Positions 1 through 5,692 of a DNA stretch of 6,866 bases are shown here, in pieces. The notes beneath the pieces are model-generated. The model was not told where the DNA came from. It saw nothing but the letters and a program-made list of their open reading frames with translations, and searched no databases. The position numbers were made by a program, and so were the translations under genes. The number at the start of each line of letters is the position of its first letter. The first letter of the stretch is position 1. Source of the stretch: Terriglobia bacterium (GTDB lineage: Bacteria; Acidobacteriota; Terriglobia; UBA7540); the NCBI GenBank assembly GCA_030036915.1, contig JASHSC010000462.1, positions 1 to 6,866 of the forward strand, in the 5' to 3' direction.

Positions 1-423
1 GAGGAAGAGCGCCGTGTAACCCAGAAAAATCGAACTGATGTGCACCAGCAGCCAGCCGCCGCGAAACGCCGAGGAATCAAACGAGCTCTCCGGATGAAGC
101 GCGGAGATGAGCGTGAGCACGAACACCAGGGGAAGCATGAAGAGGCCCAGGGAAACGATGCGGTAGCGGAGATAGACGAAGAAAAACGCCAGGGTTACCA
201 GGAAGGCATAGAACGAGAGCGCGCTGCGAACATCCGAGACCGGAAGGCGGCCGAAGCGCACGGCTTCGATTGAAAGCGCGGCAGCATGTGCCGCCAGGCC
301 CGCTCCCAGAGCTCCCAGCGAGGCCGGTGAAAGCGAAGGGCGCCGCCGGACCACCGAGGGCACGATGAGCAAAATCCCCAGGGCATACAATGAGAGCGCC
401 ATCCACACGAAGGCGTCGTACAT
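1..423 (-). CDS. CcsA/HemX-family cytochrome c assembly-type membrane protein, N-terminal part (runs off window)
   Basis: An open frame of 141 codons starts at ATG 423-421 and leaves the window without a stop. The translation begins MYDAFVWMALSLYALGILLI and shows about five membrane segments, near residues 5-22, 36-52, 66-86, 91-108 and 124-141. The stretch around residues 58-75 (GRLPVSDVRSALSFYAF) and the WLLVHISS segment at 124-131, with a His in a membrane helix, resemble the CcsA/HemX family, which handles heme for cytochrome c assembly or supports glutamyl-tRNA reductase. The diagnostic WWD region of CcsA would lie outside the window, so CcsA and HemX cannot be separated here. The start is supported by a GGAG at 432-429, five bases before the ATG, and by a promoter with a perfect -10 box just upstream. 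The gene therefore appears to be transcribed separately from the sulfite reductase operon. In related genomes such genes often precede hemA; that cannot be seen here. Confidence 0.75.
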   Translation of the reverse strand, partial: MYDAFVWMALSLYALGILLIVPSVVRRRPSLSPASLGALGAGLAAHAAALSIEAVRFGRLPVSDVRSALSFYAFLVTLAFFFVYLRYRIVSLGLFMLPLVFVLTLISALHPESSFDSSAFRGGWLLVHISSIFLGYTALFL

Positions 424-456
424 GAATACTCCAAAACATTAACGGCTGGCCTAAGG

Positions 457-484
457 ATTATAACATTGACGGAGGGCGGGGTAA
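457..484 (-). promoter_or_regulatory. Promoter of the CcsA/HemX-like gene
   Basis: On the minus strand a perfect TATAAT lies at 462-457. TTACCC lies at 484-479 with a 16-base spacer, a weak match to the -35 consensus. The expected transcription start is near 450, giving a 5' leader of roughly 27 bases that contains the GGAG ribosome binding site at 432-429. The assignment rests on hexamer match and position only. Confidence 0.55.
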
Positions 485-523
485 GGATGACGCGGCCCAA
501 ACCGTAGTGTATCAGTTCGAATT

Positions 524-601
524 CTGTAGCGGCGGTCTATCGACCGTCGCAGGGGCTTGCCAAGACCCCTACAGTGCGACGCTCATAGAGCGCTGCTACA
601 G
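524..601. repeat. 78-bp imperfect palindromic (REP/MITE-like or cruciform) intergenic element
   Basis: The element begins CTGTAGC (524-530) and ends GCTACAG (595-601). The outer 17 bases of each arm (524-540 with 585-601) pair at 15 Watson-Crick positions plus one G-T, with one mismatch. A further perfect 6-base pair, GTCGCA/TGCGAC, joins 546-551 to 575-580. Inside lies GGGG/CCCC (552-555 with 566-569). Each arm can also fold on itself (GGTC-TATC-GACC near 535-545; CGCTC-ATA-GAGCG near 580-592), so a three-hairpin cloverleaf is an alternative to one long hairpin. It lies between the end of the 200-residue ORF (stop at 656) and the CcsA/HemX promoter. As RNA it could protect or end the upstream transcript, but no T-tract follows it. 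It is probably one member of a dispersed family; copy number cannot be judged from one window. Confidence 0.7.
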
Positions 602-655
602 GACGGCGCTGGTACGGAGCAGGACTGACTCGCGGGAAACAGGTGCGGTTCTGCG

Positions 656-1258
656 TTATCCGCTGTTGGATACCTGGCCCACTTCCGTCAGGTTCTCCAA
701 CAATTCTGTGGTGCCAAACTCCTGAGACGTTCTTACCCGAACGGAAAACAAGTTGCGGGGGTCCCGCGGATGGTCGAGGGAATATTCCGCGTCGCCGAAC
801 AACGTGGAGAAAAGCATGAGAAGCTCCGGCTCTGTTGCCGTGCGAGTTTCCGCCTGATTGGGGGCGAGCAGGCGGTCGTTGATGGTCACCTCGATCTCAC
901 GGCCGTTGAATCGGACTTTTCCGTCCAGGTTTGGCTCAGACTCAAGCCGCCGGCACGCCTCGAGCGCCGCTTGCATGGCCTGCACCAGGCGGTCCTGGTT
1001 GCTTCCTTCCAGTTCGGCCTTGCGATTATACCGAACGCCCAGCCTTCCGCCGGTATTGTCAAGGCTGTAATTTCCTTCGTGCCCGACCAAAACCACTCCC
1101 GGGCCCGAGCGGACATGGCGATAGTCGGCGACATCGAGCAGCAGATCGCCGCTCGACTGCGTTTGGATCCAATCGTGGAAGACGGGAACCACGGCCTCGA
1201 GGTCAACCTCCTCGGGCTTTTTCAAGAATAATTTCACGTTGACGTGTTGAAATTCCAT
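656..1258 (-). CDS. Conserved hypothetical protein encoded downstream of the sulfite reductase
   Basis: A protein of 200 residues, starting MEFQHVNVKLFLKKPEEVDL. It has no signal peptide and no membrane segment, so it is probably cytoplasmic. Visible features are an LLLDVADYRHVRSGPGVVLVGHEGNY segment (residues 39-64, given here only as its key residues D42, D45, R47, H48, G59, H60), then NTGGRLGVRYNRK (68-80), and an FNGREIEVTINDRLLAPN stretch (117-134). I do not recognise a named domain; similar proteins, as I recall, sit beside nitrite/sulfite reductases in other bacteria. The start is 17 bases after the reductase stop, with AAAGGA at 1272-1267 as ribosome binding site, so the two genes form one operon and share the attenuator. 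A maturation, electron-transfer or regulatory role for the reductase is conceivable but not shown. Its C-terminal end (residues 185-200) is polar and probably flexible. The single Cys (residue 102) argues against it being an iron-sulfur protein. Confidence 0.85.
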   Translation of the reverse strand: MEFQHVNVKLFLKKPEEVDLEAVVPVFHDWIQTQSSGDLLLDVADYRHVRSGPGVVLVGHEGNYSLDNTGGRLGVRYNRKAELEGSNQDRLVQAMQAALEACRRLESEPNLDGKVRFNGREIEVTINDRLLAPNQAETRTATEPELLMLFSTLFGDAEYSLDHPRDPRNLFSVRVRTSQEFGTTELLENLTEVGQVSNSG

Positions 1259-1275
1259 GTGCTCCGTCCTTTCAC

Positions 1276-3531
1276 CTAAGCAACGCTGACTGTTCCCATG
1301 CGGTTGTAGCAGGCGTGGGATGCGTCAATAAAAAGCTGCGCCTCATCGATCAGAAAGCGCGCCGAATCGGGATCCGTGGGTTTGCCGGCCCTGGCGTGGG
1401 CGGCAAAGAGATATTGGGCAAATTTTCCACCCACAAATTCATCAAAAAATTTCTCCGTATCATAGAAGCGCGCGGTGAATTCCCGCACGATAGCATCGGG
1501 GTCGTCGGGAATGTCGGGAAGTTCGAGCTTCACCAACGCCTTGGCCGCTTGAATCATGGCGCCGTAAGCCGTGCGCGCGGCCTGTTGGAAGTTGCCTTTC
1601 TCCAGTTGCACCTGGGCCTCGAACACTTTGCGCTCCGCCGCGGCGAGATCGAATTGAACCGCCGAGACCAACTCTCCCGCGCACTCGCCCATGGCATGGT
1701 CGCCCAGACTGAATTCGCGCGGGTCGCCCCAATCGCTGAAAAAGGAATTTCGAGACTCATCGCCGGGCAGGCGGGTGAGATCCTCTAGCAGATTCTTGAT
1801 TTCCATCTTGCCGACGCGCTTGGTGAATTCTTTGAAGCTTTCCCCGCTCTTGCGTTGGGTTACATATCGATCCGTTAACCGGGTCACCACCTGTGGAATG
1901 TTTTTCGACGGGACGGCCACGATGGGCAGCCCATACGAGCCCACGTTGTTCGCCCACTCGCCGCCCAGAACCACCTGGTAGTGAGGAACGGCGTATCCGG
2001 CCATCTTGCGGCTCACGCCGTAAAACCCGAGGTCGGCCACGTGGTGCTGGCCGCAACTGTTGAAGCAACCGCTGATCTTGATGTGCAGGTTTTGCACGGC
2101 GCGGTCCATGACGAAACTTTGCTGGGCAAGCCGGTTGCGCAGTTCGGCCGCCAGACCGCGTGAAGAGGAGATTCCCAGCTTGCAGGTGTCCGTGCCGGGG
2201 CAGGTGACCACATCCACGATGGTTCCCGCGCCCGGATCGCCCAGCCCTGCGGCATCGAGAGCCTTATAGACCTCCACGAGGTCGCGATCGCTCACCCAGC
2301 GAATCAGCAAGTTCTGCTCGACGGTAGTGCGAAGGGTCTCCCGCGTGAAGCGGCGCACTATATCGGCAAGAGAGCGAAGCTGGTCCGCAGTAATATCGCC
2401 CAGGGGAAGCGTGACCGTGACGGTGGAGTAGCCTTCCTGGCGCTGCGGCGCGACGTTCGTCTCGCGCCAGCGATGGAAATCTTCCGAGTCCGAAGCCGGA
2501 GTTTCCCCCGGCGGGCGCAATGGCTCTTCCTTTAATTTCTCCGCCCGCTCGATAAATTCCGTCCAGCGCGGATCGAAGGGCAGGGTGCGGCGCTCCTCCC
2601 AAACCAGCTCCCGGAATTTCTCGATCCCTAAATCGTGAACCAGAAACTTCATGCGCGCCCGGCTGCGATTCTTCTTTTCGCCCAGCCGCGCGAAAACGCG
2701 CGCAATCGATTGCGCGATGGGCAGCACCTCCTGAGGCGGAAGGAACGAGTGGAAAAGCTTCGCCTGGTGCGGGACCGCGCCCAATCCTCCTCCCACGTAC
2801 ATGGCGAAACCGCGGATTTCTCTTCCGCCTTCGGTGCGCGTTACGCCCACCAGGCCGATATCGTGCATATTGGCCAACCCGCAAGCGTGCTGGGCGCAAC
2901 CGCTGAACGAGGGCTTGAATTTCCGGCCGAAGCTCTGGCAATCCGGATGGCCGAGCAGGAATCGCGAGAGCGCCAGGGCGTAGGGAGTGACGTCAAAAGC
3001 TTCATCACGGCAAACACCCGCGAAGGGGCAGGCGGTGACGTTTCGAACGGAATTGCCGCAGGCCTCGCGCGTGGTGATTCTCGCGGCGGCCAGGCGGCGC
3101 ATGATCGTGGGCGTGTCCTCAATATGAACGTAGTGGAGTTGCACGTCCTGGCGCGTGGTGATGTGGGCAATCCCGTCGGAGTATTCTTCGGAGAGTTCGG
3201 CCAGGGTTTCAAGCTGCGAAGCGTTCAGGCCGCCGGCGGGAATCTTGATGCGCTGCATGCCGGGCGCGTCCCAAAGCGTGTTGGGACCCTTGGTGAGACG
3301 GGCGGATGGGTATTCGAACTTCTGCACCTGCTTGCCATTGTGCCGCTTGCCGTTGTCGTACCGCTGGCCGTAAACGCCGCGGCGCAGGCGCGTCTCCGCT
3401 ATCAAACGCTCGTCCAGCTTCCCCTGCTTTCTCAGGCCCAAATCAGTCTCATAGTTGTCAATCTCATGGGCCAGTTCGGGCGGCATTTTGCCGGCGAGCT
3501 TTGTCTTCCATTGTGCGTTCGAAGCCTTCAT
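1276..3531 (-). CDS. sir: Siroheme-[4Fe-4S] nitrite/sulfite reductase (probably ferredoxin-dependent sulfite reductase) with C-terminal HEPN-like extension
   Basis: The 751-residue protein shows the twofold repeated nitrite/sulfite reductase fold. The catalytic [4Fe-4S]-siroheme ligands are visible as C444-x5-C450 and C489-x3-C493. Candidate siroheme and anion contacts are R127 (ITTRQD), R163 (SVRNVTACP), K204 and K206 (GRKFKPSFSG). Y54 (GVYGQR) and C158 (EACGN) match the positions of the Tyr-Cys cross-link known from mycobacterial NirA. The enzyme would reduce sulfite to sulfide (or nitrite to ammonia) in the cytoplasm by six electrons, probably from ferredoxin, as no flavoprotein domain is present. 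Two features are unusual. The N-terminal half also has Cys pairs (C168-x5-C174, C212-x4-C217). Residues from about 625 to 751 form a helical extension beyond the usual 550-600 residues, with LEKGNFQQAARTAYGAMIQA reminiscent of HEPN domains. The ATG at 3531 follows GGAG (3545-3542) by ten bases. The cysteine-rich leader upstream favours sulfite as substrate. All 12 Cys codons are TGC. Confidence 0.93.
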   Translation of the reverse strand: MKASNAQWKTKLAGKMPPELAHEIDNYETDLGLRKQGKLDERLIAETRLRRGVYGQRYDNGKRHNGKQVQKFEYPSARLTKGPNTLWDAPGMQRIKIPAGGLNASQLETLAELSEEYSDGIAHITTRQDVQLHYVHIEDTPTIMRRLAAARITTREACGNSVRNVTACPFAGVCRDEAFDVTPYALALSRFLLGHPDCQSFGRKFKPSFSGCAQHACGLANMHDIGLVGVTRTEGGREIRGFAMYVGGGLGAVPHQAKLFHSFLPPQEVLPIAQSIARVFARLGEKKNRSRARMKFLVHDLGIEKFRELVWEERRTLPFDPRWTEFIERAEKLKEEPLRPPGETPASDSEDFHRWRETNVAPQRQEGYSTVTVTLPLGDITADQLRSLADIVRRFTRETLRTTVEQNLLIRWVSDRDLVEVYKALDAAGLGDPGAGTIVDVVTCPGTDTCKLGISSSRGLAAELRNRLAQQSFVMDRAVQNLHIKISGCFNSCGQHHVADLGFYGVSRKMAGYAVPHYQVVLGGEWANNVGSYGLPIVAVPSKNIPQVVTRLTDRYVTQRKSGESFKEFTKRVGKMEIKNLLEDLTRLPGDESRNSFFSDWGDPREFSLGDHAMGECAGELVSAVQFDLAAAERKVFEAQVQLEKGNFQQAARTAYGAMIQAAKALVKLELPDIPDDPDAIVREFTARFYDTEKFFDEFVGGKFAQYLFAAHARAGKPTDPDSARFLIDEAQLFIDASHACYNRMGTVSVA

Positions 3532-3545
3532 TCCCCGCGCTCTCC

Positions 3546-3589
3546 AAAAACAAAAAACCCACTGCCGGAATCAGGTCCGACGGTGGGTT
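3546..3589 (-). terminator. Rho-independent terminator in the leader of the sulfite reductase gene (attenuator)
   Basis: On the minus strand AACCCACCGTCGGA (3589-3576) pairs with TCCGGCAGTGGGTT (3569-3556) across a six-base loop (CCTGAT). Of 14 positions 12 are Watson-Crick, one is G-U and one is a C-A mismatch. The stem runs straight into TTTTTT-G-TTTTT (3557-3546). The hairpin ends a few bases before the reductase ribosome binding site, so it cannot terminate an upstream gene without also cutting off the reductase. This placement makes it an attenuator. On the plus strand it lacks a comparable T-tract, and no plus-strand gene ends there. Confidence 0.88.
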
Positions 3590-3641
3590 GGGTTTAATCC
3601 GCTTTGTTTATCGATCTAGGAATCAACTCCCCAACACGCCG
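3581..3641 (-). promoter_or_regulatory. Candidate antiterminator pairing
   Basis: In the minus-strand RNA, 3641-3630 (CGGCGTGTTGGG) can pair with 3592-3581 (CCCAACCCACCG) at 10 of 12 positions. GUUGGG/CCCAAC is uninterrupted, and single mismatches lie at 3636/3586 and 3638/3584. The pairing uses up nine bases of the terminator's left arm (3589-3581), so the two structures exclude each other. An additional competing pairing of CTCCAAC (3702-3696) with 3635-3627 (two-base bulge) could protect the terminator when the leader is not translated. This was found by eye; no folding energies were computed. Confidence 0.5.
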
Positions 3642-3714
3642 GCCCTGGCGCCGTACAACAGATACAGATGCAGGAACAGGCCATGACCATGACGGGTTGG
3701 AGATTGCGTTCCAT
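3616..3714 (-). CDS. Cysteine-rich leader peptide (attenuator uORF) of the sulfite reductase operon
   Basis: A 32-codon ORF runs from ATG 3714-3712 to TAG 3618-3616, 84 bases before the reductase start. Its core reads MACSCICICC: Cys at residues 13, 15, 17, 19 and 20, with a sixth at 27. It lies between a good promoter and an intrinsic terminator, on the same strand as the sulfite reductase, so cysteine is the natural end-product to sense. The expected role is that of trpL- or hisL-type leaders: translation speed through the Cys codons reports Cys-tRNA supply and selects terminator or antiterminator. Five of the six Cys codons are TGT, although the reductase itself uses only TGC. In-frame ATGs at codons 9 and 11 would keep the Cys cluster. 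No Shine-Dalgarno sequence is visible; the predicted transcript starts only about 4-6 bases before the ATG, so initiation may be nearly leaderless. The peptide itself probably has no other function. Confidence 0.8.
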   Translation of the reverse strand: MERNLQPVMVMACSCICICCTAPGPACWGVDS

Positions 3715-3726
3715 TAGTACGGAGTT

Positions 3727-3756
3727 AGGATAACCTTCCGAGGTTCGTGATGTCAA
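3727..3756 (-). promoter_or_regulatory. Promoter of the leader peptide-sulfite reductase operon
   Basis: On the minus strand a perfect TTGACA (3756-3751) is followed after 18 bases by TATCCT (3732-3727); reading the -10 as TTATCC gives a 17-base spacer. Transcription should start near 3720-3718, just before the leader ATG at 3714. The promoter lies 53 bases beyond the stop codon of the kelch-type gene upstream, so the reductase operon has its own start. A short inverted repeat, AATTT-CCCGCGC-AAATT (3778-3762), lies immediately upstream of the -35 box and could be an operator. Confidence 0.7.
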
Positions 3757-3809
3757 CAGGAAATTTGCGCGGGAAATTCGACACTCTTACAGCTTGAATT
3801 CTGGGGGCG

Positions 3810-5324
3810 CTACGGTGCGTTGTTGTAGTAAACCAAGTTACTGATGGCACCGGCTACCGTTTCGCCACCGAGCATAAGAAACCGGGGCGTGTCCGACGGA
3901 CTCAGCAGGGGGCTGACGACTGAGGCGGCATTATAGACGTATGCGTGGGGCGGATTGATGAGCCCGGTCCAACTGCCCGGCAATCCTGTCGAATTCAATT
4001 GGCTCCACTCGAACTCCAAGGATCCCGAATAAATTCCTTCTCCGTTCAATAATTGTCCAAACGCGTTCCAGGTGTTGTGCTTCACCCGTGCCGCCAGAGT
4101 TGCATCCGAACTCTCGGTCCAGGTTCCCACCGACCCCGCAATCACGCGGGCGTAGTACACGGAGTCGGTGCCGGTCAGGCCGCTCACGGCATTGGGGTCG
4201 GTGGCACTGGCCGTGTTGCCATTCAGAACGAACAGCGTGCCCCCATACCCGAACGAAGTGGCAAATGAAATTGCCAGCGGATAGTGACTTGAAGATGTCA
4301 CCCACGTGCCCAGGGTGCCATTCGAGTTGACTTGGGCGGAATAGACCGCGTCGGACGAGTTGCCGGTGGATAGCAGTCCTCCCACCACGTAGATCCAGCC
4401 GTGGTAAAGAGTCACGGTGGGGCTTACCAAGGGCTGAGGCAGTGAGTTGCTGAGCTGCGTCCAGGATCCTACTGTCCCGTTCGAGGTGTTGACGCTGGCC
4501 ATGTATATCGCGGAAGTTCCACCTGGCGCGCCGTCAAATACCGACTGTCCGCCGATGACATAAATGTAGCTCGTATTTGCCGGGACGGGTGAGTTGGAAG
4601 CGTCGGCCTCCACCATGCAATGGAAGGCAATGCCCTCCGGAAGCTGGTCGGCCGTGATGGTTGTCCAGCTAGAGCCTACCGTGCCGTCCGAATTCAATGT
4701 GTTCGAGTACACCTCGGAAGCGTTGAGGCTTCCGGTCGTGCCTCCCGTGACCACAACGTATGCGGTGGAACCCGTCCCGGGCACGCCTACGGCGGCAAGT
4801 CCCGTGAGGGCCGTGGGAAGAGCAGTGGTGGTGGTCCAGGTGGTCGAGCCGATATCAAAAGATGGCGCAGCAGTTATGGATAATGGTATGTCACCAGTCG
4901 TCACTCCGTTGCTCTCTACGGTCACCGTGACGGTTCCGGGCACGCTGAACTGGGTCGAGCTGTCGCCGGAGGGCACCGCCACCACCAGGCTCGAATCCGT
5001 GGCGTCCCCGCTAATCGGAGTGGCCGATGCCACAACGCTGCCCTGCGTGAAGTTCACGGTGGCGCTGCTCGTCTGGAAGTTCGATCCGTTGATCTCAATC
5101 AACTGGCCAACAGCGCTCGAGGGCGAAGTGGCGCCGTTAATGTTTGAGAGGGTGGGCGTGGAGGAGGTGGAGCTTCCCGATTCCGACGTAGACTTCTTCG
5201 AGATGCACGCGAGCCCGCCCGACTCGAGGGCGATAACGATCACCCAGGTGAGAATTGTTCCGGTTCGACGGTGACAATCCATCCACATACCGGTGCTCGA
5301 GAAAGTTCCCTCCTCTGCACGCAT
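3810..5324 (-). CDS. Exported IPT/TIG-domain protein with kelch-like repeats (putative lipoprotein)
   Basis: Counted from ATG 5324, this is a 504-residue protein; the frame is open up to a GTG at 5363. Near the N-terminus there is a HRRTGTILTWVIVIALESGG signal-like segment ending at a Cys (residue 40), followed by a Ser/Thr-rich linker. The lipobox (GLAC) is atypical, so lipid attachment is possible but uncertain. Residues about 57-150 look like an IPT/TIG immunoglobulin-like domain (PTLSNINGATSP...IEINGSNF). The rest holds about five to six kelch-like blades with the pattern YVVGG - vY.a.v - DGtvG.W - LP, for example YIYVIGG, GWIYVVGG and RFLMLGG, which should form a beta-propeller. Such proteins are common at the surface of Acidobacteriota; the ligand is unknown. 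The start is uncertain: ATG 5324 follows AGGGAA by a suitable distance, while ATG 5288 or 5282 would give a more typical signal peptide length. No terminator was found after it. Confidence 0.85.
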   Translation of the reverse strand: MRAEEGTFSSTGMWMDCHRRTGTILTWVIVIALESGGLACISKKSTSESGSSTSSTPTLSNINGATSPSSAVGQLIEINGSNFQTSSATVNFTQGSVVASATPISGDATDSSLVVAVPSGDSSTQFSVPGTVTVTVESNGVTTGDIPLSITAAPSFDIGSTTWTTTTALPTALTGLAAVGVPGTGSTAYVVVTGGTTGSLNASEVYSNTLNSDGTVGSSWTTITADQLPEGIAFHCMVEADASNSPVPANTSYIYVIGGQSVFDGAPGGTSAIYMASVNTSNGTVGSWTQLSNSLPQPLVSPTVTLYHGWIYVVGGLLSTGNSSDAVYSAQVNSNGTLGTWVTSSSHYPLAISFATSFGYGGTLFVLNGNTASATDPNAVSGLTGTDSVYYARVIAGSVGTWTESSDATLAARVKHNTWNAFGQLLNGEGIYSGSLEFEWSQLNSTGLPGSWTGLINPPHAYVYNAASVVSPLLSPSDTPRFLMLGGETVAGAISNLVYYNNAP

Positions 5325-5517
5325 GTTGACGTTCCCTATAGACAGAAGGTTACGCCGCGCCACTACCCCGGAAAATGCTTCTTTTCCGCGCCCTTGAGCG
5401 AATTACCCGGGGCGACTCTACGCGGAGCAGGTCAACAAGAAGAGAATATTTATTTTATCAAAAAAGCGGTGCTTGAACACTACAAAGTCTGCTACCTTAC
5501 CTTCTTGGGAGGGCCTT

Positions 5518-5548
5518 AATTACGGACCGAAGGAGGGTATTTACGGAC
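5518..5548 (+). repeat. Two TTACGGAC direct repeats, 21 bases apart
   Basis: AATTACGGAC at 5518-5527 and ATTTACGGAC at 5539-5548 match at nine of ten positions. Their spacing of 21 bases is two helical turns, as expected for tandem binding of a regulator on one DNA face. They lie about 200 bases upstream of the kelch-type gene. A chance origin is possible. Confidence 0.35.
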
Positions 5549-5670
5549 TCGGACGACCTGAATGCCGAAGCCACGTCCGGATCGAGCGCGACCACGATGG
5601 CCCGACTCTTCAGAAAACTCTGTGGTTCTTCCCCTGCCAGGAGCCGAGCTTCCACTCCCTTCAGCGTAAT

Positions 5671-5692
5671 CTCTGAGCCTCAGCGCCTCAGT
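5671..5692 (-). repeat. Degenerate ACTGAGGC-type 8-mer tandem repeat
   Basis: Read on the minus strand, 5692-5671 is ACTGAGGC, GCTGAGGC, then TCAGAG, preceded by ACC. It resembles a non-coding motif of the type ACCACAGAGGCACAGAG that I recall from intergenic regions of many environmental bacterial genomes. Its function is unknown, and only about 2.7 units are present here. Confidence 0.4.

Noticed and set aside
77..439. Minus-strand ORF of 120 codons overlapping the CcsA/HemX-like gene
   Set aside because: The frame starting at 423 gives a typical membrane protein that stays open to the window edge; the 120-codon frame gives a Pro/Arg/Cys-rich product without recognisable features.
770..1231. 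Plus-strand ORF (153 codons) opposite the 200-residue hypothetical
   Set aside because: The minus-strand frame has operon context and a ribosome binding site; the plus frame has neither.
2635..3597. Long plus-strand ORF (320 codons) opposite the sulfite reductase
   Set aside because: It is antisense to a clearly real gene, its translation shows no family features, and it has no promoter or ribosome binding site of its own; it arises from GC-rich codon structure.
3546..3600. Terminator for a plus-strand gene or for the kelch-type gene
   Set aside because: No plus-strand gene ends there, the plus strand lacks a strong T-tract, and a separate promoter plus leader ORF lies between the kelch-type gene and the hairpin.
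3541..3720. SAM, cobalamin or other riboswitch in the reductase leader
   Set aside because: No S-box, cobalamin-box or T-box consensus was recognised between the promoter and the terminator, and most of the leader is occupied by the Cys-rich ORF, which explains the terminator on its own.
4594..5274. Plus-strand ORF (226 codons) opposite the kelch-type gene
   Set aside because: It mirrors the Val/Thr/Ser-rich codons of the opposite strand and has no independent support.
5473..5676. Plus-strand ORF of 67 codons in the gene-poor region
   Set aside because: It has no ribosome binding site and no recognisable sequence features, and it runs through both repeat motifs.
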